This document shows, piece after piece, positions 1-8,954 of a DNA stretch of 64,000 nt (its first letter is position 1; each line of letters starts with the position of its first letter). The DNA lies in NCBI GenBank assembly GCA_947095535.1, contig OX352772.1, positions 150,221,822 through 150,285,821 of the forward strand, given 5' to 3'. Below the pieces are notes generated by a model. The model worked only from the letters and a program-made list of their open reading frames with translations. It had not been told where the DNA came from and searched no databases. This DNA comes from Poecilobothrus nobilitatus (Eukaryota; Arthropoda; Insecta; Diptera; Dolichopodidae). A program made the position numbers and the translations under genes.

Positions 1-1396
1 ATACCACTAAAACCACGTGATGCGTTTTATGGCGGTAGAACAGGAAACACAAGAACATATTATAAATGTGCGCCTGGTGAAAAAATAATGTATATAGATA
101 TATGCTCACTATATCCTTGGGTGTGTAAATATGGAAAATTCCCAGTGGGTCATCCAAAAGTTCATGTTGGAAAAATTGAATGCAATAAATTAAATTTAAA
201 TGATACTGAAGGATTAATAAAGGCATTGATACTTCCCCCAGAAAAACTCTATCACCTGGTTTTGCCTATAAATCAAAATAATAAGCTAATGTTTTCCTGC
301 TGTCAAACATGTAGTTTGGAAATGAATAATGATGACTGCTCGCATGACAATCGTAGTAGGTCAATTTTAGGAACGTGGGTTATAGATGAAGTAAGAGAAG
401 CTGTTAAACAGGGATACAAAATTGTGGAAATATACGAGGTATGAGAGTATACTGTTAAACAATTTAATCCCCTTACATCACAACAAGGAATTTTTACAGA
501 AATGATGAACAAGTTCCTTAAAATTAAACAAGAAACTTCTGGCTGGCCTAGCTTTTGCAAAACACCAAAGGAAAAGTGCAAATATTTAGAAAAATTTTCG
601 AAAGTAGAAGGCATAAATTTACAGTTTAACGATATAGAAAAAAATCCTGGACTTAGATCATTAGCTAAGTTAATGTTAAACTCTTTCTGGGGTAAATTTG
701 GACAGAGAGAAAATCAATCAAAAACTAAAATAATAAATGGGCCTTATGAATTATATTACTGATCCTTCGAAGAATGTAAATCAAATAACTCCAATAAACG
801 AAAAAACAGTTTTGGTAAATTGGGAATACAAAGAAGAAACAGCTGAATCATTATCAACAGTTAACGTTTGCATAGCTGCTTACACTACCACACAAGCTCG
901 TTTAAAATTGTATTCTTACTTAGACAATTTAAAAGAACGAGTTTTGTATTACGATACAGATTCAATAATATATGTAGCACGTGAAGGAGAATAGAACCCT
1001 CCAACTGGGGTTTTCATAGGAGATATGACAGATGAGCTTGAAGAATATGGAATTGGAAGCTATATTACAGAATTTGTTAGTGGTGGTGCAAAGAACTATG
1101 CATACAAAATATATAGTACCAACTCCAAATGCGAAAAAACTGTTTGCAAAGTGAAAGGTATTCGTTTAAATTACAACGCTTCACAAGAAATAAATTTTGG
1201 CTCTATGAAACAATTAGTTAAAAAATTAAACAACTTTCAACAAATAAATATAACATTTCCTAGTATTCGCCGAACATACGATCACAGAGTCATCACTGTT
1301 CCTGAAATAAAGTCATATCGAATAAATTCCAGAAAACGAGTTTTTGCAGATGATTATACTTCAGTTCCTTATGGCTTCAAAAAGAAAAAAATTTAA
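1..1396 (+). pseudogene. POLB: Polinton-type protein-primed DNA polymerase B, C-terminal part, broken
   Basis: This would replicate the element as a family B polymerase of the protein-primed type. The window opens inside the gene, so the exonuclease region is missing. Seen in order: the palm motif DICSLYP (97-117), a Cys/His cluster around 298-345, KLMLNSFWGKFGQR (667-708), the catalytic YYDTDS (947-964) and a Lys-rich C-terminus. The gene is dead. There are in-frame stops at 442-444 (TGA) and 992-994 (TAG), both where a Trp codon would fit, and a frameshift near 750-760. It is followed closely by the integrase relic in the same orientation. The motif series makes the family assignment firm. 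It is inferred, not shown, that it belongs to the same element as the capsid genes to its right. Confidence 0.9.
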
Positions 1397-1513
1397 AAAA
1401 TTATTGTTAATATGTATATTGTAAACATTTTGTATTAAACTATTAAATTACAGCAACAAAATCTTTTAATTTTACCGTTTTTAATTTTCAGAATATAGCC
1501 AAAAAATTATTTA

Positions 1514-1555
1514 CATATATATATCAGTATATATATATATATATATATATATATA
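1514..1555. repeat. (TA)n microsatellite
   Basis: Nearly pure TA dinucleotide tract with one interruption (cag). It lies between the polymerase relic and the point where integrase homology begins, so it probably marks the site where the 5' part of the integrase was lost. Confidence 0.9.
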
Positions 1556-1572
1556 ACTGTATATTTTTTTTC

Positions 1573-2196
1573 AACAAAAAATTCCAAAATTTAATGAAAA
1601 GCTATAAAATAAATCACTATCATACTTATTCAGAAATGAAGGCTAGTGTTTGTGAAAGGTTTAACAGAACATTAAAATCAATTATGTGGAAACAGTTTAG
1701 TTTACAAGGAAATTTTAAATGGATAGAATTTTTACCAAAACTAATTGAAAAATATAATAACACAAAACATAGTACAATTAAGTTAAAACCAAACCAAGTT
1801 ACATCACAAAATGAAAAACAAATTCTTCGTTCAATTTATAATTATTTATTATAGGGAAATATATTTAATAAGGGAAAATTTAATGTTGGTGATTTTGTTA
1901 GAATTGCAAGGTCTAAAGGTACTTTTCAAAAAGGATATGAACCTAACTATTCAACTGAAGTTTTTAAAATAGCTTTCAAAAACAAGACAGACCCTATTAC
2001 ATATAGTTTAAAAGATTATAAAAATAAATTAGTTCGTGGTGGCTTCTATGAACAGGAACTGACTAGTGTCAAAGACCCTAATGCTTATTTAATTGAAAAA
2101 ATTTTACAACGAAAAGGCAATAAAGTATATGTGAAATATTTAGGTTTTGATAATAGTCATAATCAATGGATAAGTAAATATGATATTCTTTCATAA
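1573..2196 (+). pseudogene. INT: Polinton integrase, C-terminal remnant (element 1)
   Basis: This is a retroviral-type (rve/DDE) integrase of the Polinton family. Only the end of the catalytic core and the C-terminal part survive. The fragment begins at NKKFQN and keeps the third catalytic residue in the motif CERFNRTLK, but both catalytic Asp residues are gone. Reading continues through an in-frame TAG (1852-1854). After the stop come the GDFVR motif and a chromodomain-like tail (LIEKIL, KVYVKYLGFD, WISKYD) ending at 2196. It aligns along its length with the integrase at 15721-16641 but is clearly diverged. An AT microsatellite sits just upstream of the truncation point. The family call is firm and the gene is non-functional. 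Confidence 0.88.
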
Positions 2197-2640
2197 AAAG
2201 TGTAATAAGAATTTATGTAGAAAATTTTTTCTTAACTTTAGAGCACTATTAAATGCAACAATGTTGTAAAAATGTTGTAAAAATGGTAATAGAAAAAATA
2301 AAAATAGAAAAATATTTACTAATAAAAATAAATAATTTAGGAATAGGTAAATAAAAAAATAATATTCTTTCATAAAAAAGTATAATTAGAATTTATGTAA
2401 AAGATTTTTTCTTAACTTTAGAACACTGTTAAATGCAACAATGTTGCAAAAATGTTAATAGAAAAAATAAAAATAGAAAAATATTTACTAATAAAAATAA
2501 ATAATTTAGGAATAGGTAAATAAAAAATAATATTCTTTCATAAAAAAGTATAATTGGAATTTATGTAGAAGAGTTTTCTTAAATTTAGAACACTGTTAAA
2601 TGCAACAATGTTGCGAAAAATGTTATATAAAAAAATTATA
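2183..2640. repeat. Tandem repeat, period 168-179 bp, ~2.6 copies
   Basis: The string atattctttcata recurs at 2183, 2362 and 2530. Each copy continues with a similar AT-rich body containing aaatgcaacaatgttg. The third copy is cut off near 2640. The first copy starts inside the last codons of the integrase remnant, so the integrase 3' end and its flank were amplified. From 2640 to 2860 the sequence is AT-rich with nothing recognisable. Confidence 0.85.
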
Positions 2641-2859
2641 GTTTTATTATTATCAATTAGAATTTATTACATTACTAAACAACTTACTTTACAACTTTTT
2701 GTTTTTAATTAGTTTTCTTAAGGATTTTGATTTCTAAACATTGATAATACAATTTTTTAGAAGAAAAATTTAGTATAAATAAAGTGGAATTTTTCTTAAG
2801 ATATGTCAATTCAAAGACAGAGCTCAACATAATAATAATACAGAAAAAAGGAAGCAAAA

Positions 2860-3114
2860 ATGGAAAACACAGCAGAAATTTTCGCCTACGCTCAGCAAAT
2901 GGAGCCAACACAGGAGTTAGCCCCAATTAAACGGAAAAGAATAAGAACTCAACAGGAATCGCAGACACTTCATCAACAACAACATCATCATCATCATCAT
3001 CAACAACAACAACAACAACCACAACAGCAACAACATCAACAATTTCAACAACAACAACAAGAAGAAATCATTCTTCTTCAAGAAGAAGAACCACCAACAA
3101 AAAAAAGCTTTTAA
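2860..3114 (+). CDS. Hypothetical Gln/His-rich ORF
   Basis: An 84-aa ORF starts with an ATG in a plausible context (aaaaATGG). The N-terminal 35 residues are of normal composition and include a basic patch, KRKRIR. Then follow a His run and long Gln runs encoded by CAA/CAT repeats, and an acidic end (EEEIILLQEEEPP type). The reading frame closes at 3114. A shifted frame continues as lysine-rich sequence to about 3246, so the ORF may be the first part of a longer broken gene. No family was recognised. It may be a gene of element 1 or a chance ORF over a CAA microsatellite. Confidence 0.3.
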   Translation: MENTAEIFAYAQQMEPTQELAPIKRKRIRTQQESQTLHQQQHHHHHHQQQQQQPQQQQHQQFQQQQQEEIILLQEEEPPTKKSF

Positions 3115-3411
3115 TAACAAAAATGTAGAAACTAGAAAAAGTTTCCTAAAAACTAAAGATATGGAGCAAGATGCTCTATATCATATAAGAAATGTTAAGG
3201 AAATAAAGACCATTTATGGTCTTAAGTGGTCTTGGAGACCCGCAATTTAATTATATTTGTACCTCAAAAATATTCTGATATTTTTGAGAATTTAGATTTT
3301 GTAAAAGAAATAAAAGAAAAAGAATATTTTGTATATAAAGATAAAAATTTAAATTTAAATATTATAGATATATCTGAGTCGTTTGGTAAAATATATGCAA
3401 ATTACCAATAA
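3115..3411 (+). pseudogene. Possible remnant coding sequence, unknown
   Basis: Two open segments lie end to end in different frames. One runs from about 3109 to 3246 (Lys-rich, containing MEQDALYHIRNVKEIK). The other ends at 3411 and has protein-like composition (IIFVPQKYSDIFENLDFVKE). The second has no ATG; its open stretch starts with GTG at 3226. Together with the Gln/His-rich ORF upstream they could be one gene with frameshifts. This is a weak inference from adjacency and composition. Confidence 0.2.
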
Positions 3412-3553
3412 AAGATGTAAATTGGTTTATAGTTATATAAGTTTTTATTATTCATAAATAAATATAAATTTCAAAAAAGGTATAAATTTCTTTTATTTAG
3501 TTGCTTTATTTTTCAGATTCATGTTTAAATGTACTTAATGTTAATATGTATAT

Positions 3554-3724
3554 GTAGTTATAAAATGGATTTATTTAATTTTTTTCGTAAAAACACAGGT
3601 ATTTCATAAAAGAGCCGAGAAAAATTACATCATACATTAAATTTTTGAACTGGAATAAAAATCTCTACTTTTAACCTTGTAACATTCTTTTCTTTACAGA
3701 TCTATATGAATTTCTTTTACTATT
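3554..3724 (-). pseudogene. Partial duplicate of the 3' end of the 176-aa gene
   Basis: This 170-bp stretch matches 3859-4031 closely and in the same orientation. Shared strings include ggtatttcataaaagag and gagaaaaattacatc. On the - strand it encodes a degenerate version of the last ~45 residues of the neighbouring 176-aa protein. It is either a local tandem duplication or the end of an older element copy. Confidence 0.8.
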
Positions 3725-3874
3725 TTAGATCTTGGCATGATTTTTAATGGGATATCAGTGATGAAGAAGGAGATCCAGATTATTTAGAAATTATACCAAA
3801 TTTATAAAATAACAAATTATACCTAATTTATAAATAATGAAATAAATAACAAATTATATAGTTACAAAATTGTT

Positions 3875-4405
3875 TTATTTAATATCTTTTTTTTTTTGTA
3901 AAAATACAGGTATTTCATAAAAGAGTCGAGAAAAATTACATCGTATATTAAATTTTTGAACCGGAATATAAATCTCTTCTTTCAACTTTGCAACATTCTT
4001 TTCTTCACAGGTCTTTATGTATTTTTTAACATATTCCTTTACATTTGGCTCTGCAGTTTTATTATATGCAACTACTGCATGTAGGAAATCAATCAAACTG
4101 TAAAACTCGTCAGCTTCCTCTTTGTTAATGCTAAGATTCTGTCCTACTGTAGATTTTAATCCACTTTGTAAACATAATTTTGAATTTTTAATTGACTGCT
4201 TGGAAAATTTTTTATGAAATAGGTCATAAAATTTACACCATTCATGATATTTTAAAATAATTGGTTTCATTCCAATCCAATGAAAAACACTTGCAACTTC
4301 AAAAAAATCTGTGTCAAATCCGACAACTATTTTTAATGTGTGACTTCTGTTGAGAAAGTATGTATAACTCAGCAACAAATTAATGCTAGGACTTTGCTCT
4401 TCCAT
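3875..4405 (-). CDS. Polinton-associated hypothetical protein, 176 aa
   Basis: The ORF is intact from ATG to stop on the same strand as the capsid block. It is the last gene of that block, 26 bp beyond the protease stop. The protein is predicted soluble with no signal peptide or membrane segment. Features are a hydrophobic N-terminal half (INLLLSYTYFL, VVGFDTDFFEVASVFHW), a mixed-charge helical middle and a basic C-terminus ending QKKKDIK. I do not recognise a domain. No counterpart survives in element 2, which is truncated before this position. The 3' end is duplicated just downstream. A virion or late accessory role is inferred only from position. Confidence 0.6.
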   Translation of the reverse strand: MEEQSPSINLLLSYTYFLNRSHTLKIVVGFDTDFFEVASVFHWIGMKPIILKYHEWCKFYDLFHKKFSKQSIKNSKLCLQSGLKSTVGQNLSINKEEADEFYSLIDFLHAVVAYNKTAEPNVKEYVKKYIKTCEEKNVAKLKEEIYIPVQKFNIRCNFSRLFYEIPVFLQKKKDIK

Positions 4406-4431
4406 TATTTTAATTACACTAAAGTTTATTA

Positions 4432-4926
4432 TTAAATGTTATATCTCTTAGGAAGACATGATTGACAAATATTATAATTTTCAAATATATGGTGAAAAGT
4501 ATTTATTATATTTTTGTCATTTTCTATATGATTTTCTTTATTAAATTGTTTTAAAAAAGCGTTCATACTATAACCGCAACATCTATACCATGTATAAACA
4601 CAACAATATTGCCCACAAACATCTGAATAGTTACTTTGTAACTGTTTCTTATTAAAAATTATACATTGATTTTTTAAGTAACTTAAAATTTCTAATTTAT
4701 CTGGTTTTCTACCAAACGAATCAAAATATTCAACACAGCCATTCTTTGGCTTAAAAATAGCTAACCAACGTGTTCCCGGATCTTTTGATTTATCAGTGTT
4801 TACAATTAAAAAAGTTTGTTTTTCAATTATTCTGGGGAGTTGATCCAGAGGAAAAACTCCTTTAAAAAATTTACGTGTGTGTTTGTTACATCTTAATACG
4901 TCACTTATCTCTAGGGTATTCATCAA
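4432..4926 (-). CDS. PRO: Adenovirus-type maturation cysteine protease (catalytic His apparently lost)
   Basis: This 164-aa ORF is a Ulp1/adenain-like cysteine protease of the kind Polintons encode to mature virion proteins. The nucleophile region VCGQYCCVY is present near residue 114, preceded by NYSD. The acidic strand motif EYFDSFG is present near residue 67. Where the family has its catalytic His in a Gly-x-His-Trp context, this ORF reads GTRWLAIF, with Arg encoded by CGT. That is one transition away from a His codon. The start codon overlaps the stop of the upstream 110-aa gene (TGATG, 4 nt), as expected in a compact late block. The length fits the Polinton family. The fold assignment is fairly firm; the enzyme is probably inactive. 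Confidence 0.8.
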   Translation of the reverse strand: MMNTLEISDVLRCNKHTRKFFKGVFPLDQLPRIIEKQTFLIVNTDKSKDPGTRWLAIFKPKNGCVEYFDSFGRKPDKLEILSYLKNQCIIFNKKQLQSNYSDVCGQYCCVYTWYRCCGYSMNAFLKQFNKENHIENDKNIINTFHHIFENYNICQSCLPKRYNI

Positions 4927-5255
4927 TCAAATTGATTCAAGTCATATACTTTAGTTGTTTCTTTAATATAATTAGATAAAAACTCTTTTTTGATTTTTTT
5001 ATTTGTTATAATAACATCAAATTTTTCTAGTATTTGACAGAGCTCTTTATTTATTTTATCGTTGTACACAGTTCCAAAAGAGTAATTATCAAAATTATCA
5101 TTTATAAAATCCCTAGTTGAAAATTTATACTTGAGCTTTTTTACAAACTTTTTACAAGGTTCTTTAAAACCAACTATACAAATATCTTTCGCAAACAAGG
5201 TATTATTATCATCACTACAAAATGTTACATCCAGAAGTGCACAAGACAGTGACAT
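4923..5255 (-). CDS. Polinton-associated hypothetical protein, 110 aa
   Basis: Intact ORF immediately upstream of the protease and overlapping it by 4 nt, so the two are probably expressed together. It begins MSLSCALLDVTF, then FAKDICIVGF, a Lys-rich segment, ILEKFDVIITNKKIKKEFL and a C-terminal VYDLNQFD. The spacing of hydrophobic strands and of the segments (I/V)xD, KD/KEI-I, IL, KxxFLxxYI and DL resembles the broken ORF at 9698-10139. They may be distant relatives with a nuclease-like alpha/beta fold. That is inference from pattern only. A TATATAAAAG string on the - strand at 5286-5277 lies ~30 bp before the ATG and may be a core promoter with a very short leader. Confidence 0.55.
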   Translation of the reverse strand: MSLSCALLDVTFCSDDNNTLFAKDICIVGFKEPCKKFVKKLKYKFSTRDFINDNFDNYSFGTVYNDKINKELCQILEKFDVIITNKKIKKEFLSNYIKETTKVYDLNQFD

Positions 5256-5328
5256 TTTGTCAAATATTCAAATTTACTTTTATATAAGCTATTTATAGGT
5301 TTGAGAATATATTTCGGTTTTTATCAAT

Positions 5329-6581
5329 TTATAAACTTGCATCAAATTCTCCATAAACAATAGCAGTCAGTGTAGATGTAAGTGGTTTTGATAGTCTTGC
5401 CTCAATTCTAACTGTACCTTGATTTAGTAGACCTTGACACACTTCATTTCCTGATGAATCTGGAGTTAAATCAAAAGCTAGAATGAAAAACCCATTACTA
5501 AACATGGTTTTTGTTATCTGATGACCTTTATCATTATGGTAAATTCCAGTTCCCGAAAAAAGTGTACTGTATGCTCTTGTACAGCAATTATTTTCATCTG
5601 AAAAACTGGTTTCAATTGCTGAATTAGGTATTTGAACACCATTTACGTTTAACACAAATTGTGAAATATCAAAATGTTTAAAATTGTATGGGTTTTTTGA
5701 CCTTTTTCCAGAGTAACCTGTATTTTCTGTCATGCAAAAAATGATTGTGTTTGGCAACTGTCCAATAAAAACATTATCAAGTGGTATTGATGAACTATTC
5801 TGTGGAATGGTAAAAGTTTTTACCTCTACCCGTTTGTAATTGTATTTGGCATTCGTTTTTTCCAATACAGCATTATGTGCTAATAGCACACTAGGATTAA
5901 TTGTTACATGTCTCATAAATAAAGTGGCTTCTAAAATTTTCAGTTGAGATTCATCAGTATCATCTGCAAAGAGGTAAAAATCTGGTTTTTCTAATGTTAG
6001 GACAACTCGAACATCGACATTGTTTATGAGAAGTGTAGGTTGGTTAAACATATCTAAATGTAATTTCCCCATAAGTTCCACTACATTGCTATTTTGGTTT
6101 AATTTTTGACGTTCTTTTGAACCACTATTATCTGTTTTTGCTATATTTGGCTTATCTAGCATCCATCCACCACACTCCAAATGCGTTGTAGCGGCATCCG
6201 TACCATAATTTAACAATGATTCAATATAAGCTCTGTAATGATAATTGCCATCTGATGGAGATATATTCTTTCCATTTAGTTGAACATTACATTGTTTTAT
6301 TAATGAATGTAACATATTATTAACCACACTTGGTTGTTGTATAGGTGTTCCATCAGTTTTTTTATCTTTATTCCATTGAGTTCCATCTTTTTTTAAAATT
6401 TGTACTTTTAATTTTAGATATGTCGAAGACAAGTCTCTATATGTATCACGTGCCCTAGTGAAACAAATTCAATGACAGATGGATTATCTAAAGAAGCAAT
6501 AGGGTTATAGGAAACTTCTTCAGATCGTAAAATACTTGACTGAATAGGCTGTGTTTTAAAAATATCAAGCTCTGATTTCAT
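5329..6581 (-). pseudogene. MCP: Polinton major capsid protein (element 1), one frameshift
   Basis: This is the double jelly-roll major capsid protein family that animal genomes often carry as F54H12.2-like proteins. The open part is 367 aa (6432-5329). By comparison with the element 2 copy the true start is the ATG at 6581 (MKSELDIF). The N-terminal ~42 residues, including SILRSEEVSYNP, are joined to the rest by a single one-base frameshift near 6447-6452. Conserved stretches shared with element 2 include KVQILKKDG, VVNNMLHSLIKQC, NYGTDA, ALFSGTGI-type strings near the C-terminus and RSKNPY. It sits 15 bp after the pX-like gene. The C-terminal end is complete here, unlike in element 2. Confidence 0.85.
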
Positions 6582-6595
6582 ACATTCAATCATAA

Positions 6596-7036
6596 TTATT
6601 CAAAAATATCTTTTTGTTTGTTTTTGTTATTAACTTTGCGTCGCTTTGACGTAAAATAATTTAAATTATTAATGAGAGGTCTTTTTATAGATTTTCTTCG
6701 TTTTCTTTTGCCTTGTCCATACATTTCATTGAGTTTCCGAACTGCACCTCGTCTTACATTTTTCATTATCTTTTTACTTCGATCTTGAACCACTTCTTTG
6801 ACATTTGCACCTGTGGCAATATCAGATAATGCATTAATACCAGAGTTAATAACCTCTTTTTTACATATATTAGCTCCAGACGTAAATATTGGTTTTAAAT
6901 ATCTAAAAAGACCACCGAAAAAGCTCCCTAACCCTCGTCCCCTTTGGTAAGGTACAATTGAGTGTAACAAAGGACCAATATCCTCAAGACCTTTTCCTGA
7001 TTGAACTAAATAATATTTGTAGTACGCTCTCTCCAT
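6596..7036 (-). CDS. Basic core/minor virion protein, adenovirus pX/pVI-like position
   Basis: An intact 146-aa ORF lies between the penton and major capsid genes. The N-terminus is aromatic and polar (MERAYYKYYL). Residues 31-50 form a Gly-rich amphipathic segment (QRGRGLGSFFGGLFRYLKP). The centre is helical, and the C-terminal third is very basic (GKRKRRKSIKR, TSKRRK) and suits DNA binding or nuclear import. This layout, in this position, recurs in Polintons and adintoviruses and has been compared with adenovirus core or membrane-lytic minor proteins. MYGQG (residues 105-109) fits the adenain-type site (M/I/L)-x-G-x-G, so it could be a substrate of the neighbouring protease. The role is inferred. 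Confidence 0.65.
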   Translation of the reverse strand: MERAYYKYYLVQSGKGLEDIGPLLHSIVPYQRGRGLGSFFGGLFRYLKPIFTSGANICKKEVINSGINALSDIATGANVKEVVQDRSKKIMKNVRRGAVRKLNEMYGQGKRKRRKSIKRPLINNLNYFTSKRRKVNNKNKQKDIFE

Positions 7037-7082
7037 AATGAATAAAATAAAATAATATATAGTTTTGTAAAATCGCTTTTAT

Positions 7083-8000
7083 TTATACTTTTTTAAAATG
7101 TAATACAATTTTTGTTGGAATTGAACTATTGGAAAAGTTTATTTTGTATCCATATTTATCACATAAAAGTAATGAAATGTTATTAAATGATTTCTCCACA
7201 TTGCAATATTGAATATTACTAAATTCTTTTACAGTATCAGTGAAAGAATTTTGTATGTTAACAGATCTTAAACACCTTATATCTTTATCACCTAGTTTTT
7301 GCGGTTCAATTATATCTGTGTATATAAAAAACATATCTGGTTTACTAATGGGAATCAATTGTACACTATCTATAAAAGTTTTGAAAGCTTCTATTACACG
7401 TGATTTATATTTTTTAAAATCTGTAACTTTAAAAGATACTTGATTGAAACATGTTGTCAAAAGTCCTTCGAGGGTATAAGCGTAATTTGCTCTTATTTTT
7501 ATATCTATTTTAGGCTTAGTAACACATATTGTGGTGTAACTTAAATTTTTAGGCATCTCCTCAGCTTTTATTGGTTGTGTATAATGAACTTCATCGTTTA
7601 TAAAATTAAAAATTCCCCAAATCAACTGTCGTTCAACTTCTTTTCTTGTAAACCTATTAAGTGGGCGTATATTTTGAATTAGTGTTGGTAGTAGAAAAAC
7701 TTTCCAGTCGCATATCATTTGTTTTTCTATGTATGGAATATATGATGTTCCAACCCCTATCATATCTTTCTGCATACCTTTAATAAATATTTGAGTACTT
7801 TTTTCCCATTCTTCACCATACACATTTGGAACGAAATCATTAACATACATTTCTGAAATACCGACTTTCCACCTTGAATCACACATGTATTTATTCATTT
7901 TATTTGTAAAAGATGATAATGAATTTTCTGGATAATAGTTCATAGATGAATCACTGAGTAAAGTGGCATAAAATTCATCATTTACTTGTATGTTGTCCAT
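7083..8000 (-). CDS. Polinton minor capsid (penton) protein, element 1
   Basis: An intact 305-aa ORF begins MDNIQVNDEFYATLLSDSS, the typical opening of the single jelly-roll penton family in animal Polintons: a strand, then a Tyr/Phe-Pro-(D/E)-Asn-(S/T)-L turn, then WKVGISEM. The C-terminus ends IPTKIVLHFKK, shared with the element 2 copy (YPTKIVLHFKK). It would form the capsid vertices together with the double jelly-roll protein. Its 5' end overlaps the end of the TQT-motif gene by 19 nt. No lesion is visible. The family call rests on the conserved ends and the gene order. Confidence 0.75.
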   Translation of the reverse strand: MDNIQVNDEFYATLLSDSSMNYYPENSLSSFTNKMNKYMCDSRWKVGISEMYVNDFVPNVYGEEWEKSTQIFIKGMQKDMIGVGTSYIPYIEKQMICDWKVFLLPTLIQNIRPLNRFTRKEVERQLIWGIFNFINDEVHYTQPIKAEEMPKNLSYTTICVTKPKIDIKIRANYAYTLEGLLTTCFNQVSFKVTDFKKYKSRVIEAFKTFIDSVQLIPISKPDMFFIYTDIIEPQKLGDKDIRCLRSVNIQNSFTDTVKEFSNIQYCNVEKSFNNISLLLCDKYGYKINFSNSSIPTKIVLHFKKV

Positions 8001-8671
8001 AAGCTTGCGGATTTATTCTTACGAATTGGAAAATTAAGTTCTGTTTGAGTATTACCTACTGCTGACCTTAAAACACGTCTTGATGAATTATTCAACTCTT
8101 TGCTATTTATAGTTTTTTCTTTTTTCGTTGGTGGGCTTGGGCTATCTAAAGGAACAGTTATAATGTCTCCTGTATCAGTTTCAAAAATTTGTACATTTTG
8201 ATTTCTAATTGATTTTCTTTTTCTAAGGCGTTCTCCAACTGAAGCAGCTGACAATGCTTTTGTTAAAACATTTTCCTGAATTTCATCATCAAATACTTCG
8301 TCATCAGCTTCTTTTTCATATACTTCTTCTTCTTCAGGAACAACTTGCATTCCTACATTCTTATATTCAGGAAAATCCGTTTGAGCTTCCGCATCTATAT
8401 ACATTGGTTTTGCACGAGTTTGAGTACCTTTTGTTTCCGTAATTTTTACTTTCTCCTCTTTATTTCTAGGAAGTACTCTATTTTTGTTTCTGATTTTAAA
8501 TAAATTTTGTCTGTATAAATACCATTTTTGAGTGTCTGTTAGATATTTATTTAACAATATTTTTTTCATATTTTTATCCAACTCATTTAATTCAAAGTCT
8601 GCATTTTGTTTCATTTTCTCATAAATCTCGGGTTTTAATATAATCATTTTGTTAAATGTTGTATTATTCAT
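7982..8671 (-). CDS. Polinton-associated protein with TQT-like motif array (element 1)
   Basis: The gene is present in both elements at the same place. I chose the ATG at 8671 (MNNTTFNK) because the element 2 homologue starts at that level; an ATG at 8698 is also open. Numbered from 8698, the protein has a basic helical N-terminus with QKWYLYRQNL (57-66), shared with element 2. A flexible middle follows with TQT (92-94), AQT (105-107) and MQV (117-119), then an acidic stretch. After that come IFETDTGDIITV, another TQT (217-219) and a C-terminal WTTYK. The three evenly spaced motifs resemble dynein light chain LC8 binding sites. No catalytic domain is visible. A structural or scaffold role is plausible but inferred. 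Confidence 0.65.
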   Translation of the reverse strand: MNNTTFNKMIILKPEIYEKMKQNADFELNELDKNMKKILLNKYLTDTQKWYLYRQNLFKIRNKNRVLPRNKEEKVKITETKGTQTRAKPMYIDAEAQTDFPEYKNVGMQVVPEEEEVYEKEADDEVFDDEIQENVLTKALSAASVGERLRKRKSIRNQNVQIFETDTGDIITVPLDSPSPPTKKEKTINSKELNNSSRRVLRSAVGNTQTELNFPIRKNKSASLWTTYK

Positions 8672-8687
8672 TTTATAAAATTTCCGA

Positions 8688-8954
8688 TTATCCACCACGT
8701 TGAATAATGATTTTTCTTTTATTATTTATAGATTTTTGGCGGCAAATGAGGGATCTCAATTCCTTTTTATACTTTCGTAATTGGGTTGTTGATTTTTTAC
8801 TTAGATTACAATTACCTTTTAAAATATTTAAAGCAATTTCACAAAATGTTTTGATTACTTCAGGGTCACAATGTTTTATAATTACTTTCTGAAATTTCGG
8901 TTTAGAGCTTTTTAATAGGTGCAATATATGACGGTTGACCTTCAAACGTTTCAT
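8688..8954 (-). CDS. Small basic Polinton protein (element 1), hydrophobic tail lost
   Basis: The homologue in element 2 begins MKQLKK, so the matching start here is MKRLKV (8954). The protein is Lys/Arg-rich and helical: HCDPEVIKTFCEIALNILKG, then a cluster of Lys, ending IIIQRGG. It is a common small Polinton protein of unknown function. The element 2 copy continues after the GG with a hydrophobic stretch. Here a stop follows at once. Another frame keeps a trace of the end of that tail (IIGNFIK), so a short deletion with frameshift probably removed it. The gene starts inside the end of the ATPase gene (53-nt overlap), an arrangement also seen in element 2. Confidence 0.65.
   Translation of the reverse strand: MKRLKVNRHILHLLKSSKPKFQKVIIKHCDPEVIKTFCEIALNILKGNCNLSKKSTTQLRKYKKELRSLICRQKSINNKRKIIIQRGG

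Noticed and set aside
2917..3120. Leu/Met-rich ORF on the - strand opposite the CAA/CAT repeats
   Set aside because: Antisense shadow of the Gln/His repeat.
3748..3807. Short + strand open tail ending in DYLEIIPNL and a stop
   Set aside because: Only ~19 codons with a stop just before it. It could be a gene end but has no support.
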